A stretch of 64,000 nucleotides of DNA from Chrysoperla carnea (taxonomy: Eukaryota; Arthropoda; Insecta; Neuroptera; Chrysopidae). Of the stretch, positions 40,101-52,700 are shown one piece after another (position 1 is the first letter of the stretch; each line of letters opens with the position of its first letter). The translations under genes and the position numbers were made by a program. The stretch is taken from positions 60,023,501-60,087,500 of the forward strand of contig NC_058341.1 of assembly GCF_905475395.1 (NCBI RefSeq). The letters are read 5' to 3'. Below the pieces are notes generated by a model. The model was given only the letters and a program-made list of their open reading frames with translations, made no database searches and was not told the DNA's origin.

Positions 40101-43100
40101 TATTCGATATTTCCTTCCCACTTTCTCGCTACACCTTTCTACCCTGCGAAGGTTAAAAAAATTTCTAAATGTAATTTAAAACATTCTGACCAAGTTTTGA
40201 ACTATTAAAAGCCACAATTGAAAAATGTGAATTTTTTATTCATGAACACCCCCGCAACCCCCCTTGTGGGTGGAATTTCGTAAAATCCGTTCTTAGCTGA
40301 CCTCTATTTGGCAAAAGGAATATTCCTCCCAAATTTCAAGTCTCTAGGTCTTATAGTTCCAGAGATATCGTGATGAGTGACTATCTATCTATATCTATAG
40401 AAAGTCTCCTATATATATAAGATACTATAAAATTTGCATCTAATTAACGCTCTCGTGGGTAAACAGTGATGTTTACAAAAAAATGTTTCAAACAAAAGTT
40501 TTTTATTTTTTTATAAGGAACATTTTTTACATTTAAACTTTTGATCTATCTCTAACGGTTTACAAGATGGGTCCTACGGACCCAAGACCGAATTGACCTA
40601 TAATGCTCATTTACGAACTTGACCTCACTTTTTACGTCCTGAGTACGCTGTAAAAATTTCAGCTCGATATCTTTTTTCGTTTTTGAGTTATCGTGACCAC
40701 AGACGGACGGCCGGACGGACGGACAACCGGAAATGGACTAATTAGGTGATTTTATGAACACCTATGACAAAATTTTTTTCCTAGCATCATTATTTTTAAG
40801 CGTTACAAACTTGGGACTAAACTTAATATACTATGTATATTTCATATATGCATGGTATAACAATTATTTTAATGTTTTATATAATTCTTTAATACAATTT
40901 TTGTTGCCAAAATTATGGTATTCTTTCATTATGTATGGTTTACAAGATTGTAAACATTTCCGTTCAATATTATGTTTCTATGGAAGCTGACACCTATAGT
41001 TCTTTTTCTATCGCTAGAGTCTTTCTAAGTATTAAAATCCAATAGTATAGCTAGCTCTATGGGGCTTTGGTGGAAAATATTCTAGGATTTTTAATTTCCA
41101 TTTTTACAACTAATGCACTATTTTGAACTTTACAAATAAATTTCCTTAATTTGTAAAGCCAAGCAATAGTGCGAAATAAAAACAATTTAAAGTGAAATAA
41201 TATTTTTTTCAATAAATTTTATTTTTCATCAAATTGTAACACTAACAAATTAATAAAAAGAAAAATTAAGTTATTTTTGAAATTAACGTTTTTTTGAAAT
41301 GAATATATAATTTATTACATTATTACGTGAAACACGGAACATATGATTTATTTAAAGTATGCTTTTATGTCTTGATAAACAAAAATTATGCTATATTTCA
41401 CTTTCCCGCCGATATAAATTTTAAACATCGGATGTTTTGATCAAATATAGTCAGTTCTCAATACTGAACAGAAATATAGAATGTTAAAGTTAACGAAACA
41501 ATTATTTTAGCGACATGAACAACATGAAGAAGGTGCCACATCAGCATCAATTGGTTCAGCGCCTCCAAGTGGACCACATTTAATATTATCGTATGCAGCA
41601 CACCTAACACCAAATAGTTCAATACCAGCAAATCCAGTAATATCTGGTAATAATTTAGCAACACATCGTCTTGGACCAATTGAACGGAGTGTATTAGATG
41701 ATGCCGCTGGTTTATTGATACATCATGTACGAAGACAAACTGGTATACAAAAACAGGAGAAAGCAAGAATCAAGGCATTGTTGAAACAATTTATTCCAGA
41801 CTTATTTCATCATCCACGACAGCAACTTAGTGACGATGAACGGGATGATGATGGTAAGTTTTTTAAATTAATAAACAATTATCGCCATATTATATCCTTG
41901 ATTCTCTTAAGAAAACCATTTGTTTGTATTTATTAAAAATTAATTTGTTTTGTCGTAGATGATCGTGATGATATGGATGTAGAATCAAATTCCCGATCGA
42001 GTCCAAGTAATATCGCTGAAACAAAATCAAATTCAAAATCTTCCAGTAACAGTCCACGAGATACATCGAGAAAAACACCGCCAAACGATTCCACAGAAGA
42101 TACAAAAGTAATACCAATGGATATTGATGTGAAAAAAGAAATTGATATGGATGATATAACCATTAAAACCGAAGATGATGGTACAGGAGTTAATAAATTT
42201 GAAGAAGATCCGGTAAGTAATCTAAGTAAAATGCTAATAAAAAATTTCGACGGAATTCGTCGAAAAAACAGGGACACGTATTTGAGGAGTATTAATAATG
42301 TTTTTGTTTTTATAGGATGAATATTACACCTTATTCATGGCAAATAATCATTGGTATTTATTTTTACGGTTACATGCTGTATTGTGCTCACGTTTAGCAA
42401 CAATGCACGCGCACGCACAACGTTTAATTGCACAGGAACGTGATGAGCGTTCAAGACGTAAACAATCAACAGCTGTTGCGCTCAAATTAAAACCACAACC
42501 AGAATATGAAGTTGAACAATATTATCCAGCGTTCCTTGATATGGTCAAAAATGTTTTAGATGGTAATATGGATTCAAATGCGTATGAGGATACCTTAAGA
42601 GAAATGTTTGGAATTCATGCGTATATTGCATTTACTCTTGATAAGGTTTGTTTTATTTTTTTTTCAATTTTCAAACGAAAAAGTTGTTCTATTAAGATTT
42701 TTTTTTAACATCTTAGATTCTATGAAGATTTGAGGTTCTTATTTCTCAAAATAATAGAAAACATTTTAAGATGTCTGTCTTTTGTTTATAAATTAAATGC
42801 ACTATTTTGAACTTTACAAATAAATTTTAATAATTCGTAAAGCCAAGCAATAGTGCAAAATAAATTTAAACAATTTAAAGTGAAATAATATTTTTACAAT
42901 AAACTTTATTTTTCATCAAATTGTTACATAATAACTGGAAGTACAACAGATTTTTGCAAATATTGATGACCGACGAGGCCTTTTATTTACACTGTCGGGT
43001 GCCGTTAATAACCCGAGATCCATGAAACGCCATTGTATACCCAAAAAAATGACTATTCGGACCAAAACGCAGCAAAAAGGGCACATTTTCTTTTGACTAA

Positions 43101-46100
43101 TAGAGGCGGCCACTTGAGATTGATGTTGTATTCAAAAACTAGTCCAAATAAATTATTAAAAAAAACTGGATGAATCGTCTAAAATTTTTGCATCACCAAG
43201 TATGCACTCGGTTCAATCTTCAAGTAGGCAAATGGCCTTCGCATATTGTTTTTTTTTATGTAACGAAAACAATAATTTTCGACTTTTATATTATTTTTGA
43301 CCGGTAATGGTGAAAATATCTTGAAAATGACGCCACATTCATTAAAATTGATGTATTAAGGAAGCAAAAATAAATAAATAAAATAAAAAAACACCTTGAC
43401 AAACAATATTGTTGATAAAGTTAATAATTATTGTTTTACGCTGGGATCTTTTTTAATCGTTGCAAACTTTCTGTTCATCTATAAATTTGGTTATAAAAAT
43501 TAAACCAAACTTGTGTTTTTGAAATTATTATAATATTAATATAATATTTTCTTTTATGTTTGATTAGGTTGTATCGTATGCTGTTCGACAACTTCAACAT
43601 TGCGCTACTGAACGTGGTGCAATTGAATGTTGTAACATGTTTTTAAATGAACGTCGTAAAGCACATGCCAGTTATAATGCAAACAATAGTCGTAAAGAAT
43701 CACTACGTGATAAAGATTTCTTCCGTAATTTAAGTAAAGATTGTTATAGTTTATTACGCACAAATAATAGTTTACGTTCTGCTAGTGCTACTGATCAATT
43801 TACAAACTGTTATGCGAGTGGTGCTGGTGGTCCATGTGCGACAGCACTAAGACGTAAACCTGCCGAAATTGCATATCAACGTGCTGCCGAAGCTAAATTA
43901 CGTGATGAAAATTGCTTCAAGATTTATATTGTAAGTTTTCTTTTAATATATTTTTATTTTATAAAGATATTGTCACACACACTAAAAGAATTATGAAATT
44001 CAAAATAATTTGCTGGGAATAATAGAACGTTATTAAATTGAGCCTAATGTTTCCGATAAAAGAGCAGTTTTTTTAATAAAATATTGTTGAGAGGAAAATT
44101 ATTTAATAAATGTAAAAAATATCACAATAACAACTAAATTTTAAGAAATAAGTCTCTTTTTATGTTAACTCAGGGTTTTTAATAAAACTTCTGGAAATGC
44201 ACTATTTTGAACTTTACAAATTCCATAATTTGTGAAGCCAAGCAATAGTGCTAAATAAACACAATTTAAAGTGAAATAAAATTTTTACAATGGATTTTAT
44301 TTTTCATCAAATTGTAACAATAATTAATTCGATTGCTTGAATATTTTTTGTTTTTCAACAAGTCGTCATTTTACTTCAAGAATTTCTTTCCACCTTCACT
44401 AATTCAATTTTGCTTCTTCCACTCTACGTTTTATTTGGAAATTAAAATTAAAAGATAGATATCTTCATACTTGTCATAAATTTGCTTTCAACTTGAAAGC
44501 AAAAGGCGGAATTCACAGATAATATTTGACTTGAACCCATCTTTCGTTTTTTAACCAAAAAATTTACTAACCCGTCAGCACTATCGTCAATCTTTCGGTA
44601 ATCTTTAGTTTCGTGATGAGAGATTTTCTCATGCGTTCTGTCTGTTTCTCTAAATCATAACCTCTACATAATTTTATATTAAGTTTTTTAATGCACTACC
44701 TAATTAAAAATAGTTAAATTACGTGATTATTGAATGATGTTTGAGAGTGTAAATATTAGAGCAGCGAAATAATTAAATTCATTTCAACTAATTTCACCAT
44801 CTTTCTATCACAAGTTTTTTTAATTTACTGAATACAACTTATATTAAACTAACAAAAGTTCAAGAACAGTCTCGAAAATATGTTAATATTTTTTTGCTTA
44901 CATCTTTACTCTCGTGACCAGAAAAATTCTCACAATTTCTGAAAGACTTGCAAAAATATAAAAAAACTGTAGATAATTTGAAAAAATCTGAAAAATTTAT
45001 AATTCAAATAGAAGAAATTATATGAAGATAGAAAAAGTTTCAACCAAATATACTATTTGAAAAATAAAAGTTATTTATGTCTTAAATCCAGCTTGAGCTC
45101 ATAACGTGAGAGTTGGCGCGGGTTAATTCTATTAAAACAAAAAATTCTCCCCACGGACAATAATTTCATTCAACTGTTATTCATTATAATCGTTCAATAA
45201 AATCGTAAAAGTTTAACGATAAAAAATAAACTTCACAAAAAAAATTCGTCATTTTGATTAAATAATCAGTCTTCTTTTTATTATGTCACAAAGTCCTAAT
45301 TGTGTCTTTATGGTGATATAAAAATATCATGAAATTTTTTTCAAAGGTTGAGTTTTAACCCCCCTTTTTTTTCTATCATCTTTTTTTACTAGCTAGCATC
45401 GATTTTAGCATCATATGAAGAAAACGTATCCTAACTATTAAAATAATTTAAATTAAAAAAATTCCAAATGGTCCACCTAGGTGAAGAATACCCCTAGAAT
45501 ACGAACACAAATTTTTAGGGCCATTCAATCTCCCTCTTATCAACCTGCTTTTTACCTGAAGAGGTACCAAAAGCCCAGAATTATTTCTGAAGGACAATCA
45601 ATGAAATATGATTTTCTTTGTGTGATAATTTCTTATACTTTGAATAAAAAGAATTTTAAAAAATTGTTGTAAAATCATTTTAAAATTAAATGCGTCATAA
45701 TTGTTATTTAATTAATGTTTTTTGTTACAGTATAAAAATAATTTACGTGTGACAATTGAACTATTAGATACGGACTCGGATGAACCAGATTCACAAAGTG
45801 CACTATCTGAAGCACAAAAACGATCAAATTATATTGAACGATTTGCCAATGACAGTATTTCAACTGGTACAAGTGGAGTTGGTTCAAGTGGAGTTTCTAG
45901 TGGTGGTGTGAGTGATGGAAAATCAAATAGATTGAGTGATAGTGGTATTATTGGTCAAGATACAAACAATACAAATAAAAATAATACATTAAGTGATAAT
46001 AAAAACAATAATAATACTAGTGTTGTAAATAAAGATACAGGATGTACTAGTAGCAGTGTTAGTGAGAAAGGGACAAGAAAACGTTTTGATAGAAACAGGG

Positions 46101-49100
46101 AATCATTAAGTACATCATCACAAGACATAAAAGAGGAAAAAAATGTATCGGATCAAGATGAAAGTGAACATGGGGTAAGATAAAATCTAAATAAGATTTA
46201 AGGCACATTTTAACTTTAACTCTACTAATTTATTTATTAACACACATCAACAGGGCATCTAATCTAAATTTATTTAAGTCTAGTTTACATTACCTTTTAT
46301 AGAGAGTGGCTTCAAAACAGTTGATTCTCCCTTTGGAGGTACGCATGTTTGCCATAAATTTTTTATTTAAATAAATAATACCTTATAATTAAGATAATCA
46401 TACAAAAATTTGGAGATTGGAGAAAAGTTTTAGATAATAAAGAGTCAAAATTATTAAAAAGATGATATAGAAAGAAATCGTCATATAGTCTGCAAAAGTT
46501 AAGCTTAATAAAAATTTACAGTATTTACCACAGTATAAATCTTTTTATAATTTAATTTAGAACAAGTTTGTACTTTCTAAAAATAGTATTTACCGAAGAC
46601 AAAAAAACTGATTTCGTTCTCTTTGAAGAGTCATAGTGGGGTAAACTCAAAGACGTAGGTAGGTACACCGTATTAATTTTTCTCTATATCTCCAAAATCT
46701 TTCTAATGATCAATGCCAATTTTTTTTATAATGAACTTGTCTTCATTAGGATTATTAATACAATTAAAAATTTTTGGACTTTCAACAGGCCTATTTTTAG
46801 AGGTTAGTCGTTCAAAGATAACAGTCGACGAAATGTATGTAAGGTGGCATAGTTTTAACGACTCAGTAGAGAAAGTTTGATTCCGGGAAAAAAAAAAATA
46901 GATAAATAATTAACAAAATATTTAAATGTTTCCGTATGGTACTCAGATTTGACAGTTCGCATACAAGGCAATTAATAATTCAACCATTTTATTTCAGCCG
47001 AGTCAAAGATCATAACTAATCATCAGCGCTGGCTTTTATTTTGGGTGCTTAGTGTATATAACTGAAAAAAAAAATTGTATATTTTACCGATTATTCTCTA
47101 GTTTGGAGCGCTGAGTTAGATAATTACTCGTTTAGGATGTAGAAAATAATTTCGAAGTATATTTTTTTAACATCTAAAAAAAGTTAGATGAATATCGTTC
47201 CAAAATTAAAATCAAAACCACCCTTTTCTTATTAAATAGAACGGAGTAATGGCTTCAATAAACTAGGACAATACTCAAAAACAAACTTCTTTGCGAATGA
47301 AAATTCTTCTTATAAACAAAAAGAAAATTACTGAGCGAGAAATTTTAATTGAATAATATGACGACATATCAAAAATTTGGGATTCAATTTTTACTACGCC
47401 TATTTATTTTGTAAAAATTCAGATATAAATCTGATACCGGTTAATAAAAGGGCGTGTCTCACAACAAAACTACAATTTGAAAACGAATAAAATTAAATTT
47501 TTAACTTTTCGACAGTAGTATAAATTGATGAAGTTTTTATTTTTACATTTCATTGGAAGAATTTTTTCATACGTTTTTGGTTATATAATATTGATTTTAA
47601 AATATTTTGTAAGGCTTCTCACGATTTACAATGCGTTCGTTTTTAATTTATAATAGAGATCTTCAAGTAATGATTTTACAAATCAAAATTATAAACAAAT
47701 TTCGTCTTTTTTTTTAAAGGATCTTTAAAATTAATATTTCCAATAAGAAGCATTTTCGTGAATATTCGTTAAAATTTACGAAAACAGTGTGATTAGAAAA
47801 TTTACTTAAATTGAAATCTCCTAAACATTTGGAAATTCAAAACCATTGTTGAGACGCCCTTTTAAATACCCTGTTTTTACGCATGCGCGTAAATTCTAAA
47901 TACATACTATACTAACAATCGAATAGTTAATTGATATTGTCCATGACCTTTCTAAACTTATTAATTGATCTTTTGTCATATAGTCGAATTTATCGAAGAA
48001 TATTATTACAAACAATTTTGAGAAATAAATTTCTAATTTTTTTCTGATAATGTAAACTAAGCTTAAATCATCCTTTCAAGTGCTATCGCAACTATTGTTT
48101 ATTGTATTTAAAAAAATTCAATTCAAGATTACTTAAACCATATTTTAATTTTTTTTATGCACAAAAAAAATTGGCATCAGATCATAAGCTGAGAATGATT
48201 TTTTATGGAAGTTTTATTTTTATAATTGCGTTTTTTAAAAACAGAATTCATTTTTAATTCAATGTGCCAACTTTAAAAATAATTTCTAAATATTTTTGAA
48301 TCTTGAAATTTATTTTTTTTGAATACAATAATTAGGATTTAGAACACTTAACAAAAAAAGGATACTTCCTAATTTTCAAGAGAAAATTGAAATCAATTGC
48401 AGGATATTTTTAATTAAATAAATAAAAGAAAATAAAAAAACTAGTGGAATTACATTTAATTTTTTTATCAATTTTAAAAATGATAATCTATCGTGGAATA
48501 ATAATTCTTTGAGTAAATATTTTTCATTAGAAGAAGCAATAAAAAAACTGTATTCATTTTTTATTACTCAAATTTAAGAAGGGGAAATTCTTTGACGTCA
48601 ATTATTCTTTCTTTTAAACGTCAATAACTGTAAATAAAATGTTTAGTACATTTCGAAACGATTTGACTCAAAAATACCATAAAAATTAAATATTTCGAAT
48701 ATGTTCAATTGAGTATTTGACCAAAAATAGTTAAATTTTTACGTTTCGATTTGCAGCTTTTGAATGATTAAAAGTATATTTTGCCAACTTAGTAATTGTG
48801 TACAACACTTTTGAAGTTCAAAAATAATTTAAACTGCTATAAATACATATTAAACATCTCCACGATCGATTTATACACGAGATATATTTCATTTGTAATC
48901 GAGGGCCACGCCCCATATCAACTTGGCAGTGTGTATACATATGCCCCATATCAACATGACCCTTCATTATTAGAAAAATTGAAACAATTGTGACTAAATA
49001 AATAATAAACATACCTAAAAATGTGAGAAAAGTAAGTTAAAGAGGGGTCAGGACGGTGCAGCTGAATTTTTAAGGTTGTGTAAGGTTTTTGCAGGAAAAA

Positions 49101-49755
49101 AAATTTTAATTAGGAATTTAACCATAAGTAACCATGAGAAAGCGATTGAGTTGAGAAAAATGAAGATTTTGAATATAAAATTGATATCCAAAAGCCGCAA
49201 GTATGTGCGTAAATTATAAATGCTATATACTTTACCGCGCTAAAACTTAAACCTTTATACACGGAGCCAAAGTTTCAACCAATAACATTACATAATTAAT
49301 TTTGATTGAAGTAAGTTTTCAAATTCAAATATTTCGTGAAAGTTTGAAATTTACTGAGAAAAATAGTTTTTCACTATTTTAGGACATAAAAATCTTGACT
49401 GTAAAAAATGGCTTGCATATATCAATTTTTGCATTCAAATCGAGATTTTTTTCTAATTTTGATTAGGGCGGCTAATTAATGAGATCTTTTTTCAAAATTA
49501 AATACTTATTATTCAGAAGATTCTGTTAACAATGATTTCAACTATCATCAAAAAGTTAGAAGCAAAAAATTGTCTCTTTACTCTATAAACAGAATTTTTA
49601 ATTTGAATCGAAAAATTTTGTTACGGCCACTTATTCAATTACTGCTAATTTCTAGTCGGCCAAATACTCAATTTAAAAAAAAATACGTTGTTCGTGATTA
49701 GTTTTTAGATGTAAAAAACGTATGTCCGTTATAGAGTGTTGTTTTTTTGTTGTTT

Positions 49756-49790
<35 letters not shown>

Positions 49791-52700
49791 CGGATAAAAA
49801 ATTGTAATATTTCATTTTATGCAATAAATTTTAAATTGAAAATGCATCTCTGTTCCTTGTAAAATAATATTTTAGTAACATTTTCAATTTAAAAATGACC
49901 AAAATAAGGAGAAATTTACTTTTAAAATTGTAATTCGATAAATTGTCGTAAAATTTTCCTTACTTATAAAAATGTACATATTAATTTTTTCATTTAAAAA
50001 ATAAAAATCCTTCTAAAATTTGAGGCAAATATGTAATAAAAATCTATCTTTGTAATATTTGCAAAAACTATATAAATTCAAGTGTAAAAAAATAATTAAA
50101 AAAATAAAAATTAAAAAAAAAATTTGTGTTTTGTCATAAATGATTCGAATTAAAAAAAATAATTATTCTGTTTTTGATATCAAAATTTATTACAATTAAA
50201 TAAAGAATATTTTCAATTGTTCGTAAATGTTTATTGATATAAATCGTTCCCCTCAGTAGACTTAAGAACCAATTTTTTTATTTTTGTTTCATTTTTTTTG
50301 TCTTTAATTTTTCATTTTTGAGTTGAAGTTACTGGGGTTTTTGTTCAACTTTTTATTTTTTATTTTATTTTTTTATTTTACTTTATTATTTCTTTTATAT
50401 TTTAAACGAAATATTTTTGCAAATGTTTCAAAGAATTTTTTTATATATTCTGAAATTTATTTTATTGGGATTAAAATTTTAGGCGATTAAAATGATATAT
50501 TATGATATAATTTTACTAAGTAAAAATCGCCAGAATTTATTAGTTGAATCAACACTAAAAGGTGTGAAACATTGTTATCCAGGAAATTTAAAAAAAATTT
50601 CATCGAATTTTGAAAAAATTGGTTTCAGATCGCGAAGCACGGCTATTATGATTCTGAGAAAATTTAGATGAAACACGCCGATTTTTCGAGATATTAGAAG
50701 GGCAAAAAAAAAAATTATTATTTACTAAAGCACTATATATATATATTATAGTTGTAAAATATATTTTATTAATTTTTAAAATGTTGAGATTAGGCTAGTT
50801 TGAAACGAGACTTTTTCTCATTATCTATCTGCACTGCTAGTTTTTTAATTTAATTGGAAGTATTTTATATATTAATCCAGGATGTATAAAAATAAGAATT
50901 CGTAGCTTTTAGAATTGATTTTTGTCATTAAAAAATTACAAGTTTAAATTTTAACTTCGCGCATCATTCCGTATTCGCGTTACAACTCTTGGGATTTAAA
51001 AACAAAATTTCGAACTAATGTTGTTAGTATTAAGAGAAACTCTATCTCTAGCAGGTTGCTCTGTTTCTACCAGTACTGTTCGAGAAAAGAGTAAATTGTC
51101 CAAAAATTGTTAAAGGAATAACAAGATTTAAATTTGTGTTGTCCGCAACTCCGAAGGGGATCGTTTTCGATCTATATTCATATTTTCTTTTTTTAATGTT
51201 TTGATGTTATTCTATTTTGATGGTATCTTATTTAAATCCAAACTTCGATTCATAAAAAAAATGAACTTGATATCAACAAATTTAATTATAAATATAAAGT
51301 TTCATCGAATTCTGAGCGAATTTATCAAAATTCCTTGTCAGAAAATCGCAATCACACACATGGATATTATCTGCAGAGAATGTCTTAACTAAAGATTATA
51401 AGTGTAATCTTTCAGAAACCCAAAAAGATAAACATATTTTTGTGTTTAGAAAATAATAAAACGTTACAGCTTTTCGAACACTCGAAGTTAATTTAATTCA
51501 TCATTTTCTTCATAAGCAACTAATAATACTAACTTTAACAAAAATTAATAATGTTTTTTACCCCTAAGGTGCAAAAGGGGTGGTTATGTTATTGTAGCGG
51601 ATAACCTACGACTTTATCTTTCAACAAATTTTTATTGCCTCTTCTTAAACAACCTTTGCCTCTAAATAAAATGTCTTTTGATTACAATTTCCTTTTCTCT
51701 AGAAAATTTTACGAAAATGGGGCAAGTTCGCTAAAGCGCTTTTAAAGAAATGACTTTTTTTAAGAAAGCCTTGGTTGTAGATTAATATGATACAAATATA
51801 CTCTTTGATTTATTACCTTATAGAGCGTAAAAAGTATATGAATAAAAATTTAAATTGCAAGCACAACAAAAAACAATTTGATTATAATTTCCCTCTCAAT
51901 CTTTAACGATTTCAGTCGCACATGTTGGAATCTTTTTTAAATGTTCATGTTGGGCAGAATTTTATTTAAAAATAGTAGTTATTTTCTAGCAGTAAATAAA
52001 ATCATGACCCGAAAAATTTCTTTTTTGCTGTTTTTTTAGTATACTTTCTAACAAATCCTTTTACAAAACGTGATAATTCGCGCGCTTCTTCCTATCGAAA
52101 AGAACCCAGACCACTGTGACTTTCAGTTAAATATCACTAGAATTTAGACAAAAATTTTGCCAACTTGCTGTTTTCGATATATTCCATGTCAAAGTTCCCG
52201 ATTTTCATTGAATTTCAAAAGGTGATATATCATACGCAATCGCATAATTTATGCCTGAAAACCTCAAGACCTTTTCCATGGTTTCGGTATTTATAACCTT
52301 ACTCAATCAGGTTGATATGAGCGTCATATCGGGCATAACTCAAAAATTTATAACAGCTGCTATATTCAAGGAGCTGTTAAACAGTTTTCGGGTAACCTTA
52401 TCTGTAACTTTGGCAGAAGCCAATTAATTCCTTTCACCGTTTCAGGCTCAAATTATGCCATTGAATATGATATAGAACATGGAATATTTCAAAAATGGCA
52501 CGTTGGCGAGATTTGTGCCCATTGAAACATTTGTACAAAATGACAAGAAGAATAACTTCCCAAATTCTGGCAACATTTTACTGGAAGCCATTGTCTATTT
52601 ACAGTGATCAGGGGTTCTTTAATTGTTACCGGAATTTTTGAGCAATCAAAATTTATTTTTTTCCTATTATTTATTATAGATGCATAACTATTAAAAAATT

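Larger units (their letters stand above)
39077..41510 (+). other. SIN3 intron 9 (snoRNA host intron)
   Basis: Contains a reverse copy of R1 with a nested insertion (39767-40861) and an H/ACA-like snoRNA at 41114-41244, which ends 266 bases before the acceptor. Confidence 0.8.

Noticed and set aside
37324..44322. Calling the ~130 bp intronic repeats a MITE or SINE
   Set aside because: No terminal inverted repeats, no consistent target-site duplication, no tail; same strand, one per intron, and a conserved H/ACA fold instead.
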